Shown: positions 26,077 through 35,900 of the stretch, piece after piece
Layout: every line of letters begins with the position of its first letter
Position numbering within the stretch: position 1 is the first letter of the stretch
Assembly: GCF_014237865.1 (NCBI RefSeq)
Contig: NZ_JACJUU010000006.1
Coordinates: forward strand, 124,001-188,000
Direction of reading: 5' to 3'
Source: Pusillimonas minor
Lineage (GTDB): Bacteria; Pseudomonadota; Gammaproteobacteria; Burkholderiales; Burkholderiaceae_B
DNA length: 64,000 nucleotides
Notes under the pieces: model-generated
Told to the model about the DNA's origin: nothing
What the model saw: the letters and a program-made list of their open reading frames with translations, nothing else
Databases searched by the model: none
Position numbers and translations under genes: made by a program

Positions 26077-28335
26077 TTAGTAACGCATGTTGGCGCTCAA
26101 GATGAACTGACGGCCAGGGCCGAAGTCGGCATGATGAACACCGTTGGTGCGCACGTAGTATTCCTTGTCGGCCAGGTTAAGTGCATTCAGCTGCACATTC
26201 AGGTGCTTGTTGACCTGGTAAGAGGCCATTGCATCGAATCGCCAGTAGGCGGGCATATAAACTTTGTTGGTGCCGCCACCAGCGCCGTTCTGGTTGCCAC
26301 CAAAAGTTTTGCCGACGTAATACGCACCGCCGCCCAGGGTAAAGTCGGGTGTGACGGCGTAGGTCGACCACAGGCTCAAGCTGTGTTTGGGCGTATTTGC
26401 CAGCGGGTCGCCTTCGTTTACGCTGTTGTAGCTGCCTTTAAGCAATTCGCTGTCCATGTAGGTGTAGCCGCCAAAGACACTCCATTCCCGGGTAATTTGA
26501 CCCGAGATTCCCAGTTCCAGCCCGCGAACCCGGGTTTTGCCGGCCTGAGCTGTGGTGTTGGCGTCGATACTAATTTGGGCATCTTTACGCTCGTTCTGGA
26601 AGATCGCTGCCGTCAGGCTCAGTTTGTTGTCGAGTACGTCCCACTTTGTACCCAGCTCGATGGTGTTGCTACGTTCAGGTTTCAGGCTCGATGTGTCTGC
26701 TCCAAGGCTTTCCTGGTCGCCGCCAGAAATGGTGGGCGGCGTTGATGCTGTGGCATACGAAACATAAACACTGCCGTTTGATGCCGGCTTGTAAACCAGG
26801 CCGACCTGGTAGTTGAACATAGTCCACTCACCGTCTGCGGAGCCCGTCACGGCGGGGCGGCCCGCCGTGTAATCGCCCGAGATACGATAGTTATCTACGC
26901 GTACACCTGTATTTAACTGAAAGCGCTCGCTTAAGTCGATGGTGTCGAGCAGATAGGCCGAGCGTGTGGTGGATGTCAGGTCTTGGCTTAGCGGATTGCG
27001 GGTGATGGTGCCGGTCCATGGGTCGTTGGGGTTAGGGGACAACAACGGCGTGCAATCTCGGTCGCCAACGCCGAACCCTGCAGTCACCGGGCATGTGGTG
27101 CCCGATAGTGTGGCGACGTTATAGGTGGCGTTTTCATTGGTTTCTCGGGTGAGTTCAACGCCGGCATTAAAGCGGTGCTTCAGGCTGCCGGTTTCAAATT
27201 CGCCGTACAGTTCGCTGATGTTTGTCAGCATGGTGGATTCTTGCCAACGCGATTTTGTGCCGCGTTTCATCCAGTAGGTATTGGTGGTTGGGTCAAGCTT
27301 TACTGTGCCGTCGCCGGGGTTGGTTACCACGTAGTCATTCAGGGTTTTGCCGTAGCGCGTTGCGTTGCGAAAGGTGAGTTTGTCTGAAAGGTCGTGTTCG
27401 ATTTCCACCGTACCGATGTCGGCTTTGGTTTTTTGATAGTCACGCGCATACAGGCCATAGAAAGCGTCTCGGCTTACGTCCAGAATGCCACTGCCGTTGT
27501 CCAGGGCAGGTGCTTTGCTGGCCAGTGGTACCCCGTAGTCGGGCATGCCGTTGGTTTCCAGGTGGTAATAACTTAGGGTAACGCGGGTTGGCGTACCCAG
27601 CCCGAACGACAGTGATGGCGCGATGCCTTTCTTTTTGTAGTCAACGGCTTCGCGCCCGGCAACGTCGCCTTTAGCACCCAGTACGCTCAGGCGAAATGCC
27701 GAGGTTTCATTGAACTGCCAGTTGCCGTCGGCGGTGCCGCGCAGGTAGTGGTCGGTACCAAAGCCCAAAGACCCTTCTGCAAAATTACCCAGGCGAGCGC
27801 GTTTGCTGGCCAGATTGATACTGCCGCCACCTGAGCCACGTCCGCCATACGCCGAATCTGCGCCTTTAATGACTTCGACCGATTCCAGATTGAAAATTTC
27901 GCGGGTTTGGCCGCCCGGGTCGCGGATGCCATCAACATAGACGTTGTTACCCGAAGACATGCCGCGAATAAAAGGGCGGTCTGCCAGGGGTTGACCGCCT
28001 TCGCCGGCGCCGAAGGTGATGCCAGGGACGTTGCGCAATACATCTTCCAGCGATGAGGCGGCGCTGTCCTGAATGACCGCCTGGGGAATGACTTGCACGG
28101 TTTTGGGCGTGTCGAGCAGCGGCGCGGTGAACTTGGGCTGCGACGCCACGGGGGTTTGGTAGCTGCTTTGTTCGCGTTCGCCCGTCACTTTAACGGGGGC
28201 CAGTACCGGGGTGTTGTCGGCGGCTTGGCCGAACACATGTGTCGGAACGAACACGGCGGACGACGCGAGCGCCAGCGCTAGCGATGGCACCGCGCGTAAA
28301 GACGTTTTGGATGGTTTCGCAACGGATGACTGCAT
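26077..28335 (-). CDS. fiu: TonB-dependent catecholate siderophore receptor (Fiu/PiuA-like)
   Basis: 752-residue outer-membrane receptor with a long signal peptide (cleavage near VFGQA). The plug domain carries KTVQVIPQAVIQDSAASSLE and DVLRNVPGITFGAGEGG, followed by GADSAYGGRGSGGGSINLAS. The barrel ends in the aromatic terminus RQFILSANMRY. Similarity in motif and gene order (receptor followed by piuC) points to Fiu/PiuA, which import catechol siderophores. A Fur box lies 25 bp upstream of the start, so iron repression is expected. Confidence 0.92.
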   Translation of the reverse strand: MQSSVAKPSKTSLRAVPSLALALASSAVFVPTHVFGQAADNTPVLAPVKVTGEREQSSYQTPVASQPKFTAPLLDTPKTVQVIPQAVIQDSAASSLEDVLRNVPGITFGAGEGGQPLADRPFIRGMSSGNNVYVDGIRDPGGQTREIFNLESVEVIKGADSAYGGRGSGGGSINLASKRARLGNFAEGSLGFGTDHYLRGTADGNWQFNETSAFRLSVLGAKGDVAGREAVDYKKKGIAPSLSFGLGTPTRVTLSYYHLETNGMPDYGVPLASKAPALDNGSGILDVSRDAFYGLYARDYQKTKADIGTVEIEHDLSDKLTFRNATRYGKTLNDYVVTNPGDGTVKLDPTTNTYWMKRGTKSRWQESTMLTNISELYGEFETGSLKHRFNAGVELTRETNENATYNVATLSGTTCPVTAGFGVGDRDCTPLLSPNPNDPWTGTITRNPLSQDLTSTTRSAYLLDTIDLSERFQLNTGVRVDNYRISGDYTAGRPAVTGSADGEWTMFNYQVGLVYKPASNGSVYVSYATASTPPTISGGDQESLGADTSSLKPERSNTIELGTKWDVLDNKLSLTAAIFQNERKDAQISIDANTTAQAGKTRVRGLELGISGQITREWSVFGGYTYMDSELLKGSYNSVNEGDPLANTPKHSLSLWSTYAVTPDFTLGGGAYYVGKTFGGNQNGAGGGTNKVYMPAYWRFDAMASYQVNKHLNVQLNALNLADKEYYVRTNGVHHADFGPGRQFILSANMRY

Positions 28336-28359
28336 TGATTTTCCCTACCCTTATTAATT

Positions 28360-28378
28360 GATAATGCGAATGATTCTC
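28360..28378. promoter_or_regulatory. Fur box upstream of the siderophore receptor
   Basis: The 19-mer GATAATGCGAATGATTCTC matches the classical GATAATGATAATCATTATC Fur consensus at most positions, with intact outer half-sites. It lies 25-43 bp before the receptor start codon in reverse orientation. Confidence 0.8.
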
Positions 28379-28615
28379 AGGCGCAGGAATTCTAAACCAA
28401 AACCATCATTTTTCATGAGACTTTTACAATATTGAAATCTGACTGAATAAAACTTGAAATACAGCTTAAATATTGTTTAAAAACAGCTGAATGGTGGTCG
28501 GGTAGAACGCGGATATTCAGGGTGCGACAACTGAAATCTGATACGCTTTGATCGACTGCAAAGCACAGTCGTGTGTCGTGCGTATCTTTCGTTTCATATC
28601 AACTGGGGGGTGCTT

Positions 28616-28951
28616 ATGGCTGGGAATTTTGAAATCTACAAAGACAAGGCCGGCGAGTTTCGCTTTCGTCTTAAAGCCGGTAATGGCCAGATTATCTTGG
28701 TCAGCGAAGGCTATAAGACAATGGCTTCGTGCAAGAACGGGGTGGATTCTGTAAAAAGCAATGCCTCTGTCGACGCGCGTTACGAGCGCAAGGCAGGGAA
28801 CACCGGCAAATTCAGTTTCAACCTTAAGGCGACCAATGGGCAGGTTATTGCAACCAGCGAAAGCTACGCTTCCGAGGCCGCACGCGACAGTGGTGTTGAC
28901 TCAGTCAAGGCAACCGCGCCCGATGCTTCCGTGTCCGATCTGACAGCCTGA
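28616..28951 (+). CDS. DUF1508 (YegP-like) double-repeat protein
   Basis: 111-residue protein made of two DUF1508 repeats: residues 3-50 (FEIYKDKAGEFRFRLKAGNG) and 54-100 (RKAGNTGKFSFNLKATNGQ), each followed by an I-x-SEx-Y-x4-SC/AR-x-GVDSVK pattern. This is the YegP family, whose function is unknown. The ATG at 28616 follows a G-rich ribosome site; a GTG at 28571 is possible but less likely. Single-gene unit. Confidence 0.88.
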   Translation: MAGNFEIYKDKAGEFRFRLKAGNGQIILVSEGYKTMASCKNGVDSVKSNASVDARYERKAGNTGKFSFNLKATNGQVIATSESYASEAARDSGVDSVKATAPDASVSDLTA

Positions 28952-29003
28952 TTTTTACGCCATTCGGTTTAATTTCAATTTCACGTTATTCAAGACAGGC
29001 CTC

Positions 29004-29843
29004 ATGGTGTTTCGTTGGTTGGGTGGCCGCGGGGCCCGTCAAAAAGAAATTGATTTTCAAATGGCACGGCTCACGCCGGCGTGCTGGCAAGGTGCGCTGG
29101 CGGCGCATTCTTTTTTGCGTGGCTTATCGGCTCAAGAAGAGGCAGCGCTTAAGCAAAGAACCGCGTGGGTGCTGGCCAGCAAGTCGTTCAGCGGCGCGCA
29201 CGGGTTAGCGCTTTCGTTCGAGATGCAGCTATCAATTGCATTGCAGGCGGCTTTGCCAGTCATGCAGCTTGATCCTCGCCTGTACGAGGGCTGGACAGAA
29301 ATCATTGTGTATCCGGCCGGCTTTCTGGTGCCTCGCACCGAGGTCGATGATGCCGGTGTCGTACATGAATACATTGAAGAGGCCTCTGGCGAGGCGTGGG
29401 AGGGCGGCCCCCTGGTGCTGTCTTGGCACGATGCTCAGCCGGGTCGCAGCGACGACGTCAATGTTGTTATTCATGAGTTCGTGCACAAGCTTGACCTGCA
29501 GTGCGGCGACGCCGACGGCGTGCCCAGCCTTGCTTCGCATAGCGAAATTTCGCCGGCCCGTTGGGCCGATGTGCTGCACGATACCTGGGCGCATTTCGAG
29601 CTGGCCTTGACGGAAGCCGAAGACAGTATCCCGCATGACGTTGACCCCGAGTCGGAAGCGGCCATGATTTATTTCAGCCATTTGCCGCTTGACCCTTACG
29701 CGGCTACTGACCCGGCCGAGTTCTTTGCGGTAAGCGCCGAAGCGTTTTTTCTGGGCCCGCACGGTTTGGTGCAATGGTACCCAGACTGGTATGCATTACT
29801 GTCGACGTACTTTCGGCAAGACCCGTTGCAGCGGTTAGGCTGA
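29004..29843 (+). CDS. mtfA: MtfA-like zinc-dependent peptidase
   Basis: 279-residue cytoplasmic metallopeptidase of the MtfA family (in E. coli MtfA binds the glucose repressor Mlc). The zinc motif HEFVH is at 157-161 and a downstream glutamate-rich helix (PAEFFAVSAEAFFLGP) supplies the third ligand. Length and motif order match the family. It is followed by a separate small mechanosensitive-channel gene after about 100 bp. Whether a partner like Mlc exists here cannot be told. Confidence 0.9.
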   Translation: MVFRWLGGRGARQKEIDFQMARLTPACWQGALAAHSFLRGLSAQEEAALKQRTAWVLASKSFSGAHGLALSFEMQLSIALQAALPVMQLDPRLYEGWTEIIVYPAGFLVPRTEVDDAGVVHEYIEEASGEAWEGGPLVLSWHDAQPGRSDDVNVVIHEFVHKLDLQCGDADGVPSLASHSEISPARWADVLHDTWAHFELALTEAEDSIPHDVDPESEAAMIYFSHLPLDPYAATDPAEFFAVSAEAFFLGPHGLVQWYPDWYALLSTYFRQDPLQRLG

Positions 29844-29946
29844 ACTTGGGTAAAGTACAGGGTGTGATTCACACTCTCTGTAGCGGTGTCCGGCAGGCCG
29901 GAATACAATCACTTTTGGCCGCCAACGGGTTTTCTGGAGCGTCGTC

Positions 29947-30543
29947 GTGCTTGCGTCTTTAATGCCTTATTTTCCCGCCTGGAGCCACGAGTGGCTGGGC
30001 TCGTTGTTTTTGACCTTTCAGGTGCTGGTGATTTTGCTGGGCGCCTGGTTTTTGCAACGCGGCCTGAGACGGATTTTGCTGCGCGCCAGCGAACGCTACG
30101 ATTTACCCATGCACCTGATCCAACCCACTGCAACTATTGTGCGTTGGGTCATCATGATTGCGGCGGGTTTGTTGGTGCTGGGCCGTCTGGGCGTTTCGGG
30201 TACGGTGCTCTGGACAGCGTTTACAGGCTTTGCGGCAGTTGCCGCCGTGGCGTTTTTCGCGGCCTGGAGCGTGCTGTCCAACATTTTCTGCGCCATTCTT
30301 ATTTTTACTGCGCGTCCATTTCGCCTGGGTGATTATGTCGAAATTCTTGATACTGCCGAGAAGCCCGGCGCCAAGGGCGAGGTCGTTGACATCAGCCTGC
30401 TTTACGTGACTTTGCGCGACAGCACCGAAGAAAACGCCGGGGCCTTGTTGCAGATTCCTAATGCGCTGGTGTTTCAGCGAGTGGTTCGCCGCTGGAAGGG
30501 CGGGCCGCCGGTAGTGTCAAGTGATAATGCCCGGCTGCCTTAA
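29947..30543 (+). CDS. Small mechanosensitive ion channel (MscS family)
   Basis: 198-residue membrane protein, a short MscS-type channel. Three hydrophobic helices (about 15-35, 55-75, 80-115) precede the pore-helix-like segment AFFAAWSVLSNIFCAILIFT and the beta domain RPFRLGDYVEI, the usual MscS signature. The start is a GTG with a CTGGAG ribosome site seven bases upstream; no ATG fits better. It lacks most of the cytoplasmic vestibule of full-length MscS (about 286 residues), as other short family members do. Confidence 0.85.
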   Translation: MLASLMPYFPAWSHEWLGSLFLTFQVLVILLGAWFLQRGLRRILLRASERYDLPMHLIQPTATIVRWVIMIAAGLLVLGRLGVSGTVLWTAFTGFAAVAAVAFFAAWSVLSNIFCAILIFTARPFRLGDYVEILDTAEKPGAKGEVVDISLLYVTLRDSTEENAGALLQIPNALVFQRVVRRWKGGPPVVSSDNARLP

Positions 30544-30546
30544 GCC

Positions 30547-30591
30547 GGGGCATGACATGCCGCGTCCAGTTGCCGCAACATGTCATGCCCC
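30547..30591. terminator. Long inverted repeat, probable bidirectional terminator
   Basis: Perfect 13-bp arms GGGGCATGACATG (30547-30559) and CATGTCATGCCCC (30579-30591) around a 19-base loop, followed by TTAATTA. It sits between the stop codons of the MscS-like gene and the convergent GntR remnant. Confidence 0.7.
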
Positions 30592-30595
30592 TTAA

Positions 30596-30793
30596 TTAGC
30601 GCTTGCTGCTGGCTGTCCGAGCCTTGTTTTTTGTTCTGTTCGGGGCGGCGGGCTCGAAGCGCTCCGCCGGTGTCTGGGCCAAAAACTTTGCAAAATCGCG
30701 GCCGCCGCCGTCGATATGGTTGCGCATTTCTTGTGCCGCGGTCTCGGCGTCGCCGGCTTCAATGGCCGCCACGACGCGCTCGTGCTCTTCATG
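30596..30793 (-). pseudogene. C-terminal remnant of a GntR/FadR-type regulator
   Basis: Reading leftwards from 30793 there are 65 codons and a stop. They open with HEEHERVVAAIEAGDAETAA followed by QEMRNHI, the final helices of the FCD ligand-binding domain of FadR-type GntR regulators. The reading frame is closed by TAA immediately upstream (30794-30796) and no DNA-binding domain follows. About 160 N-terminal residues are therefore missing, cut at the junction with the beta-lactamase-family remnant. Confidence 0.7.
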
Positions 30794-30825
30794 TTAGCCT
30801 CTGATACGGCAACGGGAGCTCGACA

Positions 30826-31719
30826 ATGCTCAATGAAGGCGTTCTGGCACGAGGCAAGCCGGCAAGTATCTCCGGGTTTTGCGCACCGGGGTTCAGGCAT
30901 GTGTTGTCGCACCAGTGCGGGATGTGTTTTAACGATAGCGCCCAGACCGACGATGTGTTCGATTTCGAGGCCATGCGCAACGCCCTGACCGAACAAAAGC
31001 TGCCTTGGCCTCCCGGTACACAGCCCGCCTATAACACCACCAATATCGGCTATTTGCTGGCAACCATCATTCTTAACGTCACCGGGCAGTCGGTGGTCGA
31101 GTTTTTAAAAGCCGAGGTTTGCGGGCCTTTGGATGTCGCGTTTTATCTGGGTGTGCCCCCCAAGCTGCTGGATAAGGTGGCCACGCTGTATCCGGCCGAT
31201 ACGGTCAACGAGCAATACCAACGCGGTCAGACGCCGGGGTCTAATATTTACAGGGCCTGGAACGCAATGCCCAAGCCTTGGGACGTCGACGTGATTAACT
31301 CTGCAAAAGTGCGCACTGCATTTTTGCCCTCGTTTGGCGGCCATGGCACAGCGCGCGGGCAAGCCACGGTGTATGCCTTGTTGGCCAATCATGGCGAGCT
31401 CAATGGTGTGCGGCTGCTGTCCAGTGCTGCAGTGACCCAGGCCCAGACGCTTCAATGGGAAGCCGAAGACGCCATCCTCAATCGCCCATTGCGTATGGCT
31501 TTGGGCTTTTTCAAAAACAAGCCGGGTTGGGTTCCGATGGGCCCCAACCCCGATGCCTTCGGCCATTTCGGCTCGGGCGGCACCCTTGCATTTGCCGACC
31601 CGGATGCTTGCTTGTCGTTTGCCTGTCAGTCCAACTTTCAGTGTGGTGGCCAAAGTGTGGGCGATCGTACCGAGGCGCTGGTAGAGGCCGTCTACAAAAG
31701 CCCACCGGCAATGGGTTGA
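30826..31719 (+). pseudogene. N-terminally truncated beta-lactamase-family serine hydrolase
   Basis: The 297-codon frame holds the middle and end of a class C-like serine hydrolase: FRHVLSHQCGM, the YxN-type motif in PAYNTTNIGY, the long insertion region, and HFGSGGTLAFADPDA as the third motif. The catalytic SxxK motif and everything before it are absent, and the first 25 codons do not look homologous. A neighbouring frame (SMKAFWHEASRQ) resembles the missing segment, suggesting a frameshift as well. Probably non-functional. Confidence 0.72.
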
Positions 31720-31963
31720 CCCGGTAGCCTTTAACCCGTATGGCCCGGGTGGGTTGTGGGGCCAGCGTCAGGTAACATGCCCAAAAGATCAAGTATTTGT
31801 CATGGCGCGAATTGCTTCCGCACGCCCCGGTAGTGAGGCCGGTAATTGAGCTTCAAGGCGGGGTTGCACCGTTTTTTTTAAGTGCGGCCGTTAATGGTAT
31901 ACCCCGATACCGGCACTTTCGGGAATACTTAAAAATGAAAAGCCGTTTAACCCGAGCATTTCT

Positions 31964-32824
31964 ATGTCTGTTGCTATTCGAGCGTTTCAGGGAAAATTTG
32001 GGCGGATCGCTCTGCTGGATATGGATCGCCCGCTGGTTACGCACGCCCATTCTCAGTGTCACGTTTTAATTAAGGCCGGTGGCGAGGACACTTTCTTCTC
32101 CGTTCAGGACAAAACGGTCCCGTTAACTGACGACAACATAGTACTTATCAATTCTTGGGAGCCTCACGCATATACGCACCGGCTAAATGCACCGCGCACC
32201 ATAATTTTGGGCTTATACATCGAGCCAGCATGGTTGATCGACATTGAGAAGGCGTTTATCAGCAGTGGCACCTCTGGTTTCTTTCCCATGCCATATGTCG
32301 AAACGTCGCCCAACGTGCGTCGCTTGGCGGGCGAGTTGGCATTTGAAATGTTTTACGGCGCCGAGTTGGCGGGACCAGAATTAGAGGAGCGGCTCTTCAA
32401 TTTAATGATATCGGTCATCGAGTCTTTCACTCGTTGGCGCGCCTTGAACGTTCTTGGGCAGGCCAAGTTGCCTGCCGTGCCCGATCATCGCATACGGCGC
32501 GCGATTGCCTATATGAAGGCAAATATCGGTGCAGAATTGGATATTAGTACTTTGGCTGAGCAAGCCTGCCTCTCCAGGGCTCACTTCTTTAAGCTGTTTC
32601 AACAGTCGACCAACGTAACGCCGATTGTTTATGCCAACGTACTGCGTATGGAGGCGGCGATCCAGAGAGTGGCGCAAATGGAAGACTCTCTCGCGCATGT
32701 TTCTGAAACTCTGGGGTTTAGCGCTCCCAGTCACTTCACCCGTTTCTTTCATCAGCATCTTGGCGCAACGCCTAGTCAATACCGTAAAGTAGTCGATGTG
32801 CTTGCGCAATCGCACAATAAGTAA
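31964..32824 (+). CDS. AraC-family regulator of the furoate cluster
   Basis: 286-residue regulator. Residues 1-160 form a cupin-like sensor domain (PLVTHAHSQCHVLIKAGGED, INSWEPHAYTHRL). Residues 185-280 hold two helix-turn-helix motifs of AraC type (ISTLAEQACLSRAHFFKLFQ, VSETLGFSAPSHFTRFFHQH). It is placed directly before the hmf genes on the same strand, so control of them by furoate or furoyl-CoA is the natural inference. More AT-rich codon use begins here, unlike the genes to the left. Confidence 0.9.
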   Translation: MSVAIRAFQGKFGRIALLDMDRPLVTHAHSQCHVLIKAGGEDTFFSVQDKTVPLTDDNIVLINSWEPHAYTHRLNAPRTIILGLYIEPAWLIDIEKAFISSGTSGFFPMPYVETSPNVRRLAGELAFEMFYGAELAGPELEERLFNLMISVIESFTRWRALNVLGQAKLPAVPDHRIRRAIAYMKANIGAELDISTLAEQACLSRAHFFKLFQQSTNVTPIVYANVLRMEAAIQRVAQMEDSLAHVSETLGFSAPSHFTRFFHQHLGATPSQYRKVVDVLAQSHNK

Positions 32825-32829
32825 AAAAT

Positions 32830-32864
32830 CAGACTCATCGGTAAATAGCCAGACTCCTTGATAA
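32830..32864. promoter_or_regulatory. Direct repeats upstream of hmfA, candidate AraC sites
   Basis: CAGACTCATCGGTAA (32830-32844) and CAGACTCCTTGATAA (32850-32864) agree at 12 of 15 positions and start exactly 20 bp apart, close to two helical turns, as tandem AraC-family sites do. They lie in the 119-bp gap between the regulator gene and hmfA. Confidence 0.5.
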
Positions 32865-32943
32865 CGTGTTTTTGGCCACCCAAACTTAAACTTTTTCCAA
32901 CGATTACCCCATTAGGGGGAACAGATTGGAAGGAGCAAGACAA

Positions 32944-35900
32944 GTGGCTGAAGCTGCAAACAAGGCTGAGATGCCAACTGCTGCGCATGCGCATATTGGG
33001 CGTTCAGTGCTGCGAGTGGAAGACGAGGCGTTGCTCACTGGTCGTGGCGCTTTTGTCGATGATATTGGCGTCAAACCGGGGACCTTGCACGCGGCCATTG
33101 TCAGGTCTCCGCTAGCTCACGCTGATATTCTGTCCATTGATGTATCAGCTGCATTGAAATCCCCTGGAGTGCGTGCGGTCCTGGTTGGTAGCGATGTAAA
33201 GGCTTGGGCGACGCCCTTTGCTGTGGGTGTTCGACAACCAATGGAACATTGGTGCATGGCGATTGACCGGGTCAGGTACGTAGGAGAACCTGTCGCAGTT
33301 GTTATCGCCGAATCCCGCTATCTCGCAGAGGATGCATTGGATCTGGTGCAGGTTGAGTACCGTCGGCACGACGCTGTAGTGGATCCGGAACAAGCGTTGT
33401 CGGATCGCGCGCCGGTGCTCCACGAGGCGGTAGGTTCTAACTTGGTCAATGATCGTCACTTTTCCTATGGCGAGCCAGATACGGCGTTCGCTGCGGCGGA
33501 GCGGGTGATCAGCGTCAAAATTCGGTATCCCCGCAACTCATGCACACCCATCGAATGCTTCGCCGTTGTCGCTGAGTTTTTGTCGACTGACGGTGGGTAT
33601 GACGTCTTGTCAAATTTTCAAGGGCCTTTCGCTCTACACCCTGTAATGGCAAGGGCACTAAAAGTACCGGGTACTCGACTGCGTATGCGCTCTCCACGTG
33701 ATTCCGGAGGGAGTTTCGGTACAAAGCAGGCCGTGTCGACTTATGTCGTTTTGTTATGTCTAGCTGCACGTAAGGCAGGCGCGCCAGTAAAGTGGATCGA
33801 AGATCGTCTTGAACACCTGCAGGCGTCTGTGTCAGCAACAAACAGGGTGACTACGTTGGAAGCCGCCGTGCGCAATGACGGCGAAATTGTTGCCCTTCGA
33901 TACGATCAGATCGACGACTGTGGCGCTTACTTGCGTGCGCCAGAGCCCGCGACTTTCTATCGCATGCATGGAATGCTGACGGGTGCATACAAAGTCAAGC
34001 ACGTTGCAGCGCGTAACAGAGTGGTGTTGACGAATAAAACACCATCGGGGTTGGTGCGGGGTTTCGGCGGCCCGCAAATGTACTTTGCGCTCGAGCGCCT
34101 GGTGCAGCGCATTGCTGTCGAACTTGATTTGGATCCGCTTGAAGTAATACGACGTAATTTGATTGATGCCGATGCCTTTCCTTATCGGACGCCAGCTGGG
34201 GCTCTATACGACTCTGGGAACTATCAAGGCGCCTTGCGGCAGGCCGAACTGGAAGGTGGGGTGAGTGAGCTCTATACGCGCCGTGACCAGGCGCGTCGTG
34301 AGGGACGTTTGTATGGTATTGGCTATGCGGCGATTGTGGAGCCTTCGATTTCAAATATGGGCTATATCACCACTGCAATGACGCCCGAGGAACGGGCGAA
34401 AGCGGGCCCCAAGAATGGTGCAACAACCAGTGCGACGATCAATATCGATGGGCTGGGAAGCGTGAGTGTCATGATTGATTCGGTGCCACAGGGTCAAGGG
34501 CATCGTACGGTGGTGTCCCAAGTAGTAGCCGACGTACTGGGGCTGGAGCCTGAGGACATCACCGTTAATGTTGAGCATGACACCCAAAAAGATAGTTGGT
34601 CTATAGCAGCAGGAAATTACTCCAGTCGCTTTGCCGGTGCTGTTGCTGGGACAGTCCATCTCGCTGCTAGGCAGATTAGAGAGAAGTTGGCGAAAATTGC
34701 GGCCGGTATGTTGGGCGTTGATGCGGATGACGTGGTGTTTTCCGGTCGGAAAATCTACGCTCATTCCCGTCCGGAAGATAAGTTAGCCTTTCATCGTGTC
34801 GCCGGTGCGCCGCATTGGGCCCCAGGTACTTTGCCACAAGGTGTGTCGCCAGGCTTACGCGAAACCGTATTCTGGACACCTCCGCAGTTAACGGCGCCGG
34901 ATGAGCGTGATGTAGTGAATAGCTCGGCCGTATACGGTTTTGTGTTTGATGTTTGCGGCTTGGAAGTAGACCCCGTGACGGGCAAAATCCATATTGATCG
35001 TTACGTTAGCTTGCATGATGCGGGTACGATTTTGAATCCCGCTTTGGCCGATGGCCAGTCGCGCGGAGGATTCGCACAGGGGGTGGGGGCCGCCCTACTC
35101 GAAGAGTTTAGTTATGGCGAAGACGGTAGTTTTTTGGCGGGAACGTTCGCCGATTATCTCGTGCCTACCTGCTGTGAAGTGCCCGATCTGCGTATATTGC
35201 ACATGCAGACGCCCTCACCGTTTACGCCGTTAGGCAGTAAGGGAATTGGCGAAGGCAACAATATGAGCACGCCAGTCTGCATCGCAAACGCCGTTGCTGA
35301 TGCCTTGGGTGTTGCCGATGTCACCTTGCCGTTGACGCCTTCACGGGTTCATGCGCTATTGGGTACGAGCGATCCCCCGCCTCAAGCGCACATTAATGTT
35401 GCCAATGATCAGCCTGTCGCTAACGCAAAGCGTGGTGGCTTGGCCCTGAACATGTCTGGTTCAGTTGATCTGCTAGCCAAACCCCAGCAGGTATATGACG
35501 TTCTTCTTGACCCGAAAGCCCTGGCTAGTGTTGTGCCGGGATGCCATAGCTTAGTTCAAGTTGCCGAGAATCATTATCGTGCGGAAGTCACTATGGGAGT
35601 GGGGCTTGTCCGTGCACGATATGTTGCGGAAATACGTTTAAGTGACTTGACTCCTCCCAACGCTTTGACGCTCGACGGTAGTGGTCTGAGTGCCCTCGGT
35701 TCCGTGGAGGGTAAGGGCCGCGTGCGGCTTGAGCCCTTCGAGGCGGGGACCCGGCTGCATTACGACTACGGCGTTTCGATCAACGGAAAGGTTGCAGCAG
35801 TAGGGTCGCGCATGCTCGAAGGGGCAGCGCGCATAGTTCTGCGTCAATTTTTTGAACATCTGGGGCGCAAGGCAATTGGCGAGGATGTGTCCCTATCGTG

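Noticed and set aside
8411-28606. A 16-base sequence (GTTTCATAT-G/C-AACTGG) occurs upstream of brnQ and upstream of the YegP-like gene.
   Set aside because: One-mismatch 16-mer pairs are expected many times by chance in 64 kb, and the copies sit at unrelated positions relative to genes.
30826-31719. Active beta-lactamase or resistance gene.
   Set aside because: The catalytic SxxK segment is missing and the first codons are not homologous, so it was called a remnant.
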